From Tenodera sinensis (lineage: Eukaryota > Arthropoda > Insecta > Mantodea > Mantidae): DNA of 64,000 nt. Location: the NCBI GenBank assembly GCA_030765045.1, contig CM060969.1:46424216-46488215 (forward strand), in the 5' to 3' direction. This document shows, one piece after another, positions 24,447 through 35,544 of the stretch. The notes beneath the pieces are model-generated. The model was given only the letters and a program-made list of their open reading frames with translations. It had not been told where the DNA came from and searched no databases. A program made the position numbers and the translations under genes. The stretch's first letter is position 1; every line of letters begins with the position of its first letter.

Positions 24447-24989
24447 CCTGTCCCTCATATAGCTATTGTGTGGAAGAATATTAATTAAACTGTAACCCAT
24501 TACACCAGGTACATTAGCCTGTATTAATGTTTTCAATATAAAATTTATGTTTTCTCAGAACGACATTTTTCGATATGACAAATAATGGGTGCAGTATAGT
24601 TTTCTTTATTTTTTCATGAAACTTGGCACAATTGCTCTACAATCTAAATAAATTGTAGAATCCATTTTGGGCTACAATGGACAGTGGTGCTATTAAATCC
24701 AAAAACTTTTACTCTAATCTGCATTATCTGCATTATTGAAAAATGAAAAAAAAAAATATGGAATCGCTTCTTCGGAATTCAAATATTAATATGAAAATAA
24801 TACTGATGAAAAAAAGTATTTGTAGTGCAAGGAGTATTCCATATTTTTCAAATATCGCTATATGAAAAGTAGAAATAGCTCATATCTGAAAAACGACATC
24901 AATTTTATTGAAATTTACACAGTAGACTATTTAGAATGAGGGTAACGAATATACGAGGAGTAAAAAAGATTGAAGAAAATTGTCGAAAT

Positions 24990-25524
24990 AATGTAAACTG
25001 TCTTGGGTTCCCTTGAGAGTCGCTCGTCATATGATGGTTTTGAAATTCTTTCTGTAGGCATGACTAAGAGATAAAAAGCGAATAATAGCTTCCTATTTGA
25101 GGAAATTATAAGTATTTGAAAATTCAAACCGTTTATTACCTCGGAAATGGTTAATTCCACAAAAAGGAAATAGGTATTTGACAGAAAATGGTACGTTTAA
25201 GAATATCTATATTTTTGTGCAGTATTATTTTGCCAATTTCTTACGTTTACCAACAGTACAAAAGTCGTTCAGGATGAAGAGGACTTTATAGACTGTTTCC
25301 AGAAAATTGAAGATACACACTTAATTTCTGTGAAACTTCATAAACATACGGCAATTTGATCAAACTAACTAGAATCATTTTTGAGAAAATAAATATGTTT
25401 GAAAGAGTTCCATGTAAAGGTTAGTTTAAGGTGGGGGGTAATCTTTTTAATCTGCGTGTCACATCCGCGGACACTTAAATACCAAGTTTGGTTTTTAAGT
25501 GACATTTCGTTTTTGAGTTAGCCT

Positions 25525-25615
<91 letters not shown>

Positions 25616-25823
25616 TACACCCACGCGCGCATGCACACACAAACACACAGTCCCTACCTCCCTCCCTCCCTCCTCTCACCGCTCTCTTGGGCCTTTTTCT
25701 AAAAATGCCTTTTTGGGGTCAACGGGGTCAACTCACATTTCCGGTGAAATCTGGACAACGAATTTTTCGGTGAAATACAGTACTTATCCCTGCTGACGTA
25801 GTAGAGAAAGTAAAAAAATCTGG
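24990..25823 (+). mobile_element. HP-family element with (TC)n(AC)n expansion
   Basis: Conserved blocks run from 'ggttttgaaattctttctg' through 'cttacgtttaccaacagtac' and 'acatttcgtttttgagtta' to a compound (TC)n(AC)n tract at the family's seed position, then the terminal block and a diverged hairpin 'tgctgacgtagtagagaaag' (25791-25813). End A is not clear. The next family copy starts within a few bases of its 3' end. Confidence 0.76.
25527..25640. repeat. Compound microsatellite (TC)35(AC)n
   Basis: A pure TC run (25527-25596) passes into AC (25597-25614) and interrupted AC/GC repeats, followed by a CCCT-rich stretch. It occupies the same place in its HP element as the giant CA array at 52445. 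Confidence 0.97.
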
Positions 25824-26676
25824 TGTTACATTCACATGACATTTTTTTACCAATTCTTCAACAAACTGTTCCTGCAAAACCTTATTCTTTATGTTAATCG
25901 AGATAAATTTGTAGGAAAAGCTTTATAACATATTTTCCTAGTATTCCTTTATTCCTGTAGGGATGAATACCAAACGTTAAATGTTTAGGAGCTAGTGGTG
26001 GCTTTGATTTATCAATCCCTTTGCATGACCAAGAGAGGAAAAAACTGAGCAACGAAAGAAAAGTATAAATACTGGAAAATTCCAACCGATAACAAGTGAG
26101 ATCGTCGGTCCCGTTCTTCAGACGTTAAATTTTATATCATTGTATGTAGTAAAACCAGCAATGAAAATAAATTAGTTATAACAACATGAACATACGTGTA
26201 TATTTATTCCACTTAGCGTCTAGCACGGTCCAGGAATTATCCACGCCCTGAAATACCAAGAACACCGAATAGCATCGAACCCAGATCACCCGTTGATATG
26301 TATCACCTGCATCCTGATAGTCACCAAAAGTGAGGTGACGAATGCACCATCTCACAAAGAATGTCTTGGATCTAGTTAACACCACAAAAAATGTGTAAAA
26401 ATACATGTGACCTACATTTTTGTGTGGTAAGATTTTGTGCATCTCCTAAGCTTACTAGTTACGCAAAGGTCAGAGTGAAAAAACTTCAATGGTTATTCCC
26501 AGGAAACTAAAAATATTTCACATTTCATTTTTTATTAAAATATTTCTAACTTGGATGTTACCAAACTCATTAAAGCCATTTTTTTGGAATCAAAGTTTTC
26601 GGAAAATGTTCCACGTAAATTATAATTTCAGGTGGGGGGATTTTCTTGACTATAACAATATTTTGATATATTGAGT
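25824..26676 (+). mobile_element. HP-family element, directly downstream in tandem, interrupted
   Basis: End A ('aatctggtgttacattcacatgac') begins within the A run that ends the previous copy. Family blocks continue to about 26105, are interrupted by about 260 bp, resume at about 26366 ('caccacaaaaaatgtg') and continue to about 26665, where a type A SINE begins. The hairpin end is not seen on the far side of the SINE. Confidence 0.7.
26110..26365 (-). mobile_element. Possible SINE inserted in an HP element
   Basis: Sequence that interrupts the HP copy. On the minus strand it contains 'gatctgggttcgatgctattc', which resembles a tRNA box B, with a weak upstream box A. No duplication was resolved. 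Confidence 0.35.
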
Positions 26677-26925
26677 TCGGCGCCGTGGTCGAGCAGATAA
26701 AGCGCTCGCCTACCACCTAGGTGGCCCGGGTTCAATCCCAGGGACCGGCAGGTAGTATTCGTGGTGGACGAAGTGGCGTCAGGCCACTCATTTCACCAAT
26801 TGCTCCATTGTTACCTTTCCAATCATCTATTTCGCCTACATTTCATATCAACCTCTTCTTCACTATCATATTTGGTGCTTGTCTGACCACCCGCTTCCAG
26901 GTCTTCATTCTGTCCGATCTATAGG
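26676..26925 (+). mobile_element. SINE (type A), diverged body
   Basis: The head 'cggcgccgtggtcgagcag...aagcgctcgcc' with box B 'gggttcaatccca' matches the type A copies at 19859 and 62812. The body follows them through 'gtggacgaagtggcgtcagg', has lost about 30 bases, realigns at 'ccaattgctccattg' and then diverges. It may be a subfamily, and the 3' border is uncertain. Confidence 0.7.
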
Positions 26926-28210
26926 TTCCTGTGCTACACGACATCGACTGACCCTAGGTAGGTACTAGCTTGTAAGGCTTAGGGGGTGTAAGTTCCTGCA
27001 TAAGGGGAGGGTAATCAGGTAAAGAAACAAAAGAATTCGTTTGTATATGAAAACCTTAGCGTAACTTTTGTCCATCGCGGCTTAGGATCAGTCGGAGAGC
27101 TTGAGAGTTCTTAAATTTTAATGTCAGAGGTAAGCTAATGAATGGATTAAAATCACTTCCTATAATGTTTAAAACACTTTATTCACACTCAGAAATTGCC
27201 AGTCTATATGATTCCTTTTACAAAACTCCTCGCTAAACAATGGAGGACTTCGTCGAAGATAAGGAATGGCTATGCACAGCTAACGATCGTATAAAATCTG
27301 TTTCACTTGTTCTAATTCACGGCAAATAGTAGAATTAAACTAACATCACTTGCAAAACAGCTTCATTTATGAATATGACATATAAATCACAATTCCTTTC
27401 ACAACACAATGAACATTTAACATCTTCCGTAATTAAACTATCGATCAGTGTCCATTCTCTATCTTTGTCGTTGACTCTTAAAACAAAAGAAGTTAGCCTA
27501 CGGTTCCTCTATTCTCACATAATCATTTCAGGGGGCTTTTTGCTGCCTCTATTTTGTACAATTGGAATGATTTCAGAGGGTTACACAAAATACTGCTTCA
27601 TGGATTATCACCTCTTGGTCATGGCACTATCACTTTGGTTATATCAGCTCCTTTTCTTACGTTTCTGAACATCGAAGTATCCATGTGCAGTTAGAGCAAT
27701 TAGTGGGTCATTCAAAAATGGCGGACGAAAGATTTGACGAATATTTTAGTGAGGATATTAATATTGTAACAAAGACGGTGAAAAAATGCGAAGTTCGTCT
27801 GCTTTTCTAACACTTTATTTCCACTAAATCTTACTAAAAATGTACAATTTCCCTCTCTCTGCTAACACAGTTTATAAACTTCTCTGCTATTACAATAATA
27901 TTACAATAATAATTGTGAATTATTCACAGTTGTTCTTCCGATAATCTTTCTCAGTCTCTCAGTGTCTTACTCCAGTTTCACTGTCTTTTACATCTTCACT
28001 ATTACAATACAATCACTCGAGGACACATACACTTAGCTGAAAGGCTTGCCGATGCACTCTTGTAACTAAAACTAACTGCACACGACGACTTAAGCTGTAT
28101 CTCATTAATCGCTGAAAAACAATTTATTACACATTATAATCGATTAACAATCAGAATGGCACTCCATTCCAATTGGACAGCTGGGTTTTTAAAAACTGTT
28201 CTTTTAGTTA
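26926..28210. other. Stretch without recognised genes
   Basis: 'aacactttattt' occurs at about 27172 and 27803, and again near 38868; a close form lies at about 39262 inside the LTR called there. It reads as an AATAAA signal on the minus strand and may mark ends of old LTRs, but no borders could be set. The frame at 27369-27668 has no recognisable domain. Confidence 0.3.
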
Positions 28211-28754
28211 TTAAGGGGAGGCATCGGTGAAATTTGGACAAAAATGACGAAAAATGCGATTTTTCGTTTTTTGCCTTAAAATTATATCTGTACCTTGTAC
28301 TTTCAGAATCTACCGTCGTTTACTCCTCATCACCATTTAAAAGGCCGTTACGCCATGATTTAAATGCCCATGGCGTATGTATGTTGTCATATACTTAAAA
28401 CTTTAGTCATTTTTCTCTGCTTTCTATTTTTTCACATTTTTCAATCTTCAAAATGCATCTTCTCATACAGTTCTTAATAGATTTCTTTTAAATTTTGCAC
28501 ACATGTTTTTAGATAGTTGCTTCAGAAAACTTGGTATTTTAAATGATCTAGATGGAGTAGTTTAATTGATATCGAATTTTTATTTTGAACATTGAGGTAT
28601 TCAATATTTTCTTTTTCTCCAAAACTGTTTGACATAGCCAAATAAAAATACCAGGTTTTGTAGACATAATCTAGGGAAACATATGGCCAGAGTTTAGTTT
28701 ACTTAGAACAAATAATATTTTATAAGAAGCGTTTGCTATACTATCCTAAAATTG

Positions 28755-28787
<33 letters not shown>

Positions 28788-28938
28788 CGAATAAAAGTTT
28801 TTTTTTGCAAAAACTATCTTACATAGAAAAGTGAAATTTGGTAAACCTTCTAGGTATGCTTTGGCACACATACAAATTTTCACATCATTGTGACAAAAAT
28901 TGTGGATTTTTGTCATTTTCACAGATGCCTCCCCTTAA
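28211..28938. mobile_element. TTAA-site MITE, 720 bp
   Basis: TTAA at 28211-28214 and 28935-28938 flanks a 720-bp segment with terminal inverted repeats. The left end reads ggggaggcatcggtgaaa and the right end, complemented, ggggaggcatctgtgaaa (17 of 18 match). It has no coding capacity and contains an A run (28759-28787). TTAA duplications are known for piggyBac, Kolobok and Sola3 elements; the sequence alone does not decide between them. It resembles the 44218-44920 element in length and terminus. Confidence 0.85.
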
Positions 28939-29924
28939 TATATTCTTCGGGGAAGAAATGCTATTTGTCAATGTTAAAAAAGGATGATTCATTTGAAATT
29001 ATAAACCATACCCCATCCGCCCCTTGTATCACTCCGCGATAACTTGATGTTATCACCTGCGACTAACAAAACAAACACCACGTGGAGTCATACCTCGGAA
29101 TTATGTTGCAACAGAACGATATTTAATCAGGAATTTTAGAAATATCGCGTTACATTTAAGTAGTCATTACCAGGGTTATCGCACATCTTGAAAACTCAGA
29201 GATAATCCCGATATTTAAGGTACTATATTTTATGGTGGGCTTTGGTTTCGGCGTATTGCAAGTTCGTTGTTGATGGCTTGTGTTTACATCAAGTGCGGAT
29301 CTGACGGTGGAGCGATTATAGTTTTCTGTTAAAACAAGAGACGAGCGAAATACATGTAATTCCTAAGTTTCGTTTTTTTTATTAGTTGGCAGTACTGATT
29401 AAATTGAACTATATTTTAGGTTATCTTTTATAGAATTTAACATTTTCTGGCCAAATCTTTGTGATGTAATATTTAAACTAGTCCAGATAAATGTCATTCG
29501 ACGGTCTGACCTTCCCACATAATTTCTCTTTCTCCGTTCGAGCATTTATCGGTTAGGTCAGAAATCTAGACTAGACGAATACCCGCTATAGAGAAAATTT
29601 AGATCTGTTTATAGCACAAAATGTATCTCAACTAATTGTTTTGTGCGATAAACCATTAACGAGATATCCATTTTTACTGTTTCTAAGTGTTCAACACCTA
29701 GTCATCCTTTTAATGTCCTACCAACATTCAGTTATTTCCCGCGATTATATGTAAAGAGTAGGGAATTTTAAGGTCAGCATATAGAATCCAGTTCTTAAAC
29801 ATTCAGCACTGTTCCCTTTGTATGCATTTCGAGCTGTGTAATGTGGCTATTTTCTTCTCCATTTGTGTCTCGCCTTTAATTCTAATTGTCATATCGGCGG
29901 TCTTTCCTTTGAAATATATTGCAA
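28939..29924. other. Stretch with a possible HP fragment (29585-29690, -)
   Basis: 'atagcacaaaatgtatctcaac' and 'aaaccattaacgagatatcc' resemble the family's 'cacacaatttatgtc...accatttcggagatat' block in minus orientation. Nothing else was recognised. Confidence 0.3.
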
Positions 29925-30135
29925 TGCTGGCAACGGTCTTAATTTGCGTACAGCTGTACAAACGCGACATCCGACAAGAACTAAAGTTTGAAGAAATAAA
30001 CTGCGTCACTGTTAAACACAGAGAAAAATGGTTAACACATTTAAGAAGGATGGATACCTATAGAATTCTAAATGGTATAATATTCTACAACCCGAAAGGA
30101 AGAAGCCGAGAGGACCGTTGAAGAGGTGCTCAAGT
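29925..30135 (+). pseudogene. Non-LTR retrotransposon polymerase C-terminal fragment
   Basis: The plus frame contains RDIRQELKF, REKWLTHLRRMDTYRI and YNPKGRSRED, which match the closing segment of many LINE polyproteins ('n.dIR..L.i...i...r.rWleHl.RM...RIp....Y.PkGrR..GRP'). The fragment lacks the reverse-transcriptase core. It is immediately followed by a purine microsatellite, probably grown from its 3' end. Confidence 0.68.
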
Positions 30136-30170
30136 CAATATGGAGCCGAAAGGGATTGAAAAGATCAAAC

Positions 30171-30175
30171 CGTGG

Positions 30176-30235
<60 letters not shown>

Positions 30236-30301
30236 AGAAGAAGAGGAAGAAGAGGAAGAAGAAGAGGAAGAAGAGGAAGAAGAAGAGGAAGAAGAAGAAA
30301 A

Positions 30302-30340
<39 letters not shown>

Positions 30341-30350
30341 AGAAGAAGAC
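30171..30350. repeat. (GAA/GGAA)n purine microsatellite
   Basis: About 180 bp of GAA with regularly spaced GGA interruptions. All long frames across it (poly-Glu, poly-Arg/Lys, poly-Ser, poly-Phe) are artefacts. Confidence 0.97.
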
Positions 30351-30392
30351 AGATTCAACTGGATTTCTCTGCGTTTTATACATCAGATCGGA

Positions 30393-30393
<1 letters not shown>

Positions 30394-30484
<91 letters not shown>

Positions 30485-30590
30485 TTACAGGCTCTGGGAA
30501 GGTTACCCTTAGTAAGAGAGAAATTCCTGCCCCCAGCCGGAAATCGAACCCCGGATCCTTCGCACAGCAGGTAAGTACTCCTCCAAAATG
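30394..30590 (-). mobile_element. SINE (type D) with (GA)n(TG)n tail
   Basis: On the minus strand, 'cctgctgtgcgaaggatccggggttcgatttccgg' (box B at about 30536-30552) is followed by 'caggaatttctctc' and 'ccagagcctgtaattat', then a GA run (30451-30480) and a TG run (30394-30450). The paired dinucleotide tract occupies the SINE tail position. Confidence 0.58.
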
Positions 30591-30694
30591 ATCGATCTGT
30601 AGCTATCTTTAGGGAGATTTATCTCGGTCAAAATGAAACAGAAAAATAAGCTTTCGTAACAAAAGTTTATATACCTACCCATTAATAAAAATAC

Positions 30695-30735
30695 CGGTTA
30701 GAGAAAGACATGTGAATATAACACATCAAATTTTT
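30695..30735 (-). mobile_element. HP-family end A remnant
   Basis: 'ttagagaaagacatgtgaat' followed by 'ataacacatcaaattttt' matches the end A terminus in minus orientation. No other family sequence is attached. Confidence 0.5.
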
Positions 30736-31639
30736 TATAAAGAAAATAAAAGCCAAAGATGAGTTATGCACGGTCTATGACGCCATGTTTCACTTTAGCC
30801 CCGGGTTTAAATACACTTCATTGATTTCAAAGCTTGTTACCTTCATTTGCATAACTTTTCACTTGGGGAGGAAAAGTGAATGGGCTCTTGTGTAGCATTC
30901 CGCAGAAGTGACAGCTCATAAAAACCAAATGTGTAATTACAATCTACAAGGGTATTTAAAATACACCAGAAATGTCACTGATGTGTGCCCATTGGCCAGC
31001 TTTGCTGCATCACTATTGGACATATGAAAGAGAGAGGGGAGGGGGAACAAAATACTATGCATTAAGAGGACATCTAAAATGACACTTCTTTCATACATAG
31101 CCATAAATGTTGTATTCTCTCCTGCTTTAAAATCTTCCGTTGGAAGCACCAATGAGTGCATTCTAAAAACGAAGCATAAGAAAGCAAATTAAATGGAAAA
31201 AAACTGTAAATTTATGAAACCAGCTGATGAAGAGCTTACAGCGCTAAAATGTGCATGCTTACAGTTATGGCCACTAAAAGAACTGTTAAAGCAAATAAGC
31301 GTAGAAAATGGTGGTCATTTCAAAAGTGGCAATACAAGCGTTACCCTTATACTTACAACGCCAGCTTAATAAGCATTATGTTGCTGCCTTATATCCTCTC
31401 AAGTGTCTTACCTGTAATGTTGGTCTGCGTCTCTCTCTGTGAGTTGTTCACCTTGTGCAGATGTTAACATTTAGGAGGAACAATATTATCGTGTGCATCC
31501 GTTGCTTTATAGTCAGTAGCAATTGAATTTTTTACTAACCCTACAACTGTTATGTTAATGTAAGCACTAAATGCTACTGACCCACTGCTTACAGCTGCCT
31601 TAGTAATCGCTTTCGCTTATATCACTCCGTGGTATAAAG

Positions 31640-32155
31640 TGTTACATTCACGTGACTCTCTCTATCCAGTTTTCAAAAAATATTCTTAGAAAAGCTTACT
31701 CTGCTGTCATCATCAACAACAGCAACAACAAGGTTTAAACCTTTTAGCCTTGTTTCGGTCTCGTATATCAAAACTGTTCTGTCCATCTTCTCGGCCTACC
31801 TATATTTATTTTTCCTGCAGGTTTGTAGGCCATAATTAATCTGGGAATGCGGTAATTATCCATCGTTTCTACATGGTCCCTCCAATTATTCCGATATCAG
31901 TGACTTTTATGCTAAATTAAAGACAAGAGAGTTACCCAATAAATAATGCCCCATATTTTTTGCGCCAAAAGTATTTATTGCACGTATTCTTTACATGTAT
32001 GAAGGAATAATGTTTTTCAAACATACAGGGCTTTTAAAATTCAGGGAGCCTTAAAGCACCTATTTCCAGTGAAATCTGGTTATAATTTTTGGGTGGAATA
32101 TAATACTTTCTCTACTTAAAGTACTAAAGTAAGTAAAAATTGGCAAGCCTTTTTA
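31640..32155 (+). mobile_element. HP-family element, deleted and interrupted
   Basis: End A ('gtgttacattcacgtgact') lies at 31640-31680. The terminal block 'ttttgggtggaatataatac' and a degraded hairpin end lie at about 32085-32150. Most of the centre is missing and a LINE tail (31707-31905) lies between them. Confidence 0.6.
31707..31905 (-). pseudogene. Non-LTR retrotransposon 3' end with (GAT/GTT)n tail
   Basis: It matches 46104-46312 closely. On the minus strand it contains 'ggaatgcggtaatta'-related protein sequence of the 'RIPRLIMAY...' type and a GRP-like ending, then a GAT/GTTG tail at 31707-31730. It is the closing part of a LINE polyprotein plus 3' end, with no RT core. Confidence 0.62.
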
Positions 32156-32213
32156 ATTTTCACTGATTTTAAAACCCCACCCCCAGAATCAAATTTTTCC
32201 AGAAACTAATATC

Positions 32214-32413
32214 TACTACAGTTAAGGAAAATTGAAGCTATTAACAGTGAAGCAACAAGTTTCTAAAGTAAGAACAAATTAGAAACTAAAAACTTCACTT
32301 ACCTTAGTAATGTTGTAGGTTATTTTTTCAACCACTAACTTAAGTTTCAAGTTGTCTCCAACTCAATGAGAATGAGTTTCTAATTTGTTCTTACTTTAGA
32401 ATGTACTACAGTT
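32214..32413. repeat. Inverted repeat with perfect 27-bp arms
   Basis: The arms 32261-32287 and 32375-32401 are exact inverted copies over 27 bp. Looser complementarity extends outward ('gaagcaacaag' against 'ttgttgctt'). A 10-bp direct repeat, tactacagtt, lies at 32214-32223 and 32404-32413. It may be a small MITE or foldback. Confidence 0.8.
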
Positions 32414-33020
32414 GTTGCTTATAACCTTGTGCAACACGAAATGTACTCGAGATGGGAATATGTACCTTAGGCATACGTTATTTATGGTAAAACCCAATCT
32501 TTATTTTTATTTTCTCCTGTACTTGAGTCTTTGTTTTTATTCGCCTTATGGATGTATTATGCATCTTATATTTTTCACATCCTAAGTAATTCTAATTCTG
32601 CTTTTGTCTCAGCAAAGGTATGTACCTAAGGACTCGACAGTGCAAGCCATTAAACTGTACATTGTGGGCGGCAAGTTGCTGTAGGCTTTTAAATATCGTA
32701 TTTATTTTAATAGTTGACTGATTTGCAAATGTGTTGTTTGTGTTACCTTCTAATTTCACTAAAAAAAATTTCCATTGGTACATCTACCATTGTCTTTAGT
32801 AATTGCGAACTGTCTGCATGATACCACTATAGTAGTACTTGACAGCGCATGTCTTCCGGATCATTATCCAGAGCAATGAGGCAGTTTTCCACGTCGATGA
32901 CTTCGCCACAACTCTCATTACTAGGCAGAATGCGAGTCAAAACTAATAGTTGAGAGAATGCAGCATCATTAAAAGCTAACGGTATGACTTTGTACCGTGT
33001 CCTGTCCTCAGACGAGAAAT

Positions 33021-33358
33021 AATGAACGGGTGAGTGAGTGAGTGAGTGAGTGAGTGAGTGAGTGAGTGAGTGAGTGAGTGAGTGAGTGAGTGAGTGAGTG
33101 AGTGAGTGAGTGAGTGAGTGAGTGAGTGAGTGAGTGAGTGAGTGAGTGAGTGAGTGAGTGAGTGAGTGAGTGAGTGAGTGAGTGAGTGAGTGAGTGAGTG
33201 AGTGAGTGAGTGAGTGAGTGAGTGAGTGAGTGAGTGAGTGAGTGAGTGAGTGAGTGAGTGAGTGAGTGAGTGAGTGAGTGAGTGAGTGAGTGAGTGAGCG
33301 AGCGAGCGAGTTTAAGGCCCTGTCGACAGCTTAGGCATTTGGGCCCGGCAATGAACGG
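33021..33358 (-). mobile_element. SINE 3' end (type E) with long (CACT)n tail
   Basis: The direct repeat aatgaacgg (33021-33029 and 33350-33358) brackets the insert. On the minus strand it reads 'gggcccaaatgcc...ctgtcgacagggcc' and then about 67 uninterrupted CACT units, with three GCTC variants next to the body. The same end with a four-unit tail is at 22906-22964. Confidence 0.85.
33030..33310. repeat. (TGAG)n tetranucleotide microsatellite, about 270 bp
   Basis: Perfect TGAG/GTGA repeats end in three GAGC units. The tract is the tail of the type E SINE. Confidence 0.98.
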
Positions 33359-33760
33359 TGAACCTGCGAAACATATTATGCGAAGATGTGTGGCAAGTTA
33401 TCTCCCAATGAAACAATTCTGACAATGTTGTTTTCAAACAGGACGGAGCTTCTCATTTCACCATTGTTGTTTGTGAGTGGCTTCCTGTTGTTGCTTTGTT
33501 AGGCCGACAAGGACCACATGCATGCCCTGGCAGAAATCCTGATTTCGCGCCATGTGAACTTTTCTTTGTTTCTGTTCCTTTTTTGTGGTGGGAGTGGGCA
33601 AAAGTCGAAATCTAACGTACAAAACCAGGCACTCTGAAAGAATTAAAGGTGCGTATCAGTACTATATGTTCCACGGCAGTTTCTTCAAAAATTAATTAAT
33701 GACACACTTACCAGGTTAACAGCGTCTGGTGGACAACGCATGCGCCTATATGGAATTTTA

Positions 33761-34363
33761 GTGTGCCAAAGTGCATCTCATAAAATTGGGAGCAGACCTT
33801 TTTATTTTGTGTAAATCTCCTTTTTAGGAAACCACAGTAATTTGACATAGAGAATGACTTCCCGCGCTTCTATATTTTGGATGTCGTGTGGGAGACCAAG
33901 ATAAATCAGGGCACTTAATATACGTTGCAATTCATGCTCCAAAAACCTGACAAGCTAGCTGCAAAGTGAACACAATACACTAAATTTTCTGTATCTAACA
34001 TTGTGCGAAACTTCGGGACCACGTAGTTTATAAGGCCTAGTATTAATTCTGCATTTCGAGCTGGTTTCTTTCTTTCTTTTTTGTGTGTTATTGGCTTGTA
34101 TTTTCAAATACTTGTGCTTTTGTCCAGTGTAAAATCACTAATCTCTGACTTTCTCTCTCTCATTCTCGTGTTTGTGTAAAGAGAGTGAAATTACCTAGTC
34201 AACACATAGTGACCCACTCTTAAATTTTTTGTCCGCATCTTAAACCTTTAAACGTACTCATATATTCGCCAAATTCCCTTGTATCCATATGGAAATATCA
34301 AACAAGTTCTTCAAATAATTAACTGACCCTTGGCGCAGCAGTCCTTTCGAGCCAAAGCCTACC
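33761..34363. other. Stretch without recognised genes
   Basis: The mariner remnant may extend slightly into its start; nothing else was recognised. Confidence 0.3.
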
Positions 34364-34424
34364 ACCCACCGCCTACGGTGCCACAGTAGTAAAAACGGTC
34401 GTTAAACACTACACACACGCGCGC
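34364..34424 (+). mobile_element. SINE (type A), 3' end only
   Basis: 'ccaccgcctacggtgccacagtagtaaaaacggtcgttaaacac' matches the final ~45 bp of the type A SINE, followed by an AC/GC dinucleotide tail. It abuts a type B SINE on the other strand. Confidence 0.7.
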
Positions 34425-34712
34425 GCGCGCCTACCGCCCAGCCGCTGCGTTCCTCACTTTAGCCCACCACAGGCATTATGCGGTACTGGATGGTGGGACG
34501 TGGTCAGCGCCCCGGATCCTCCCGGCCGGTATGTGCAGCCCTCGCAACGAGGACCACTACTTTCAAGTAGCTCCTCAATTGGCCCCTCAGAGATCTAACG
34601 AGGCTGAGTGCACCTGGACCAGGTGTTTAGGCAGGAGAAAATCACCGGGGATCGAACCGAGATCTCCCGCTTGGGAAACAGCAGCGCAATCATCGTGCTA
34701 AGGAGACTATCT
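34425..34712 (-). mobile_element. SINE (type B)
   Basis: On the minus strand 'agcacgatgattgcgctgct' (box A region) and 'tcggttcgatcccc' (box B, about 34650) precede the body 'caattgaggagctacttga...' and 'cgctgaccacgtcccacc', collinear with 13865-14205. It lacks that copy's triplet tail. Confidence 0.75.
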
Positions 34713-35540
34713 CTATAAATAATTATCTCTAGTAATATGAAGCAGGTAGAAGAACAAGTTCTGTAAGAATAGAGTTTTGAAGAAAAGATACACAAAGTTG
34801 TAAATATAACTTGTAAATACAAGACATCAAATTGACCTTAGTTGGAGTTACTTTAATTAAAGTAGTTCCATCAGCTACAAAAATGTGATTTCTAAGAAAA
34901 TAATCAAGCTTGCCAAGTAGATAATATAAGATTATGAAGGGTTACTACTTGCTTGATCTTGTAGTCATGCATAGCCTGCAAGTATCACTCGTACCTATAG
35001 GTATAGCTTATAGAAACGATGAAGAGAGGGTAGTCTGAACTACATAGATCTAATACCCCAGAACCAAGTTAGAGGAACCACAGGAGGCCATTGCAAACGG
35101 AACACAAGGATGCACGTTAGTCCCTAACAGTTTCAAATGGGCTAAAGAGTGCAGATTTCTAACTGAGAATTTGATGATATGTAGAGGTAGTTTTTGAGAG
35201 AAAAAGATGGCCTATAATTTTCGTTAAGTCCTGTAGTATAAGTGGTTTGTCTATGCAGATCAGAGTCGATTTGTAGGTTAGAGACTGAAAATAGTACCTT
35301 AAAACTTGAGTAGGTAGCGGAAGTTTCTAAAAGCAGTGATGTAGCTTATTTTTCCAGATTTTAAAATCTAATTGTACCAAATTTAGTCAAAACTATGCCA
35401 CTCTTAGCAAAATTATAGAAATTTTGTCATACGAACTCTTTCTATGATACTCCTCTACCTCCAATAACTGTTTTAAAACATTTGCCTACTTGCTTTGGAA
35501 ATCATTCAACATTTTAAGACTATATCCACATTACTTCCTC
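34713..35540. other. AT-rich stretch, nothing recognised
   Basis: No open frame or shared repeat was recognised. Confidence 0.35.
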
Positions 35541-35544
35541 TACT

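Larger units (their letters stand above)
32870..33760 (+). pseudogene. Mariner-like transposase remnant split by a SINE
   Basis: Upstream of the SINE, NEAVFHVDDFATT resembles the 'SDEa.Fh..g.vn' block. Downstream, VVFKQDGASHFTIVVCEW (33427-33480) matches the 'wFqqDGAPpHy...Vr.wL' block holding the second catalytic aspartate. GRNPDFAPCELFF matches 'pRSPDLtPlDfFlW', and GTLKELKVRI the C-terminal helix. Stops and frame slips are present. The type E SINE at 33030-33349 interrupts it with a 9-bp duplication. It is inactive and one of three related transposase fragments here. Confidence 0.66.

Noticed and set aside
30068..30591. Poly-Glu, poly-Arg/Lys, poly-Ser and poly-Phe frames
   Set aside because: All are translations of a purine microsatellite and the adjacent dinucleotide tail.
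33030..33310. CRISPR-like array or satellite
   Set aside because: The unit is only 4 bp with no spacers, and it is the tail of a SINE flanked by a target duplication.
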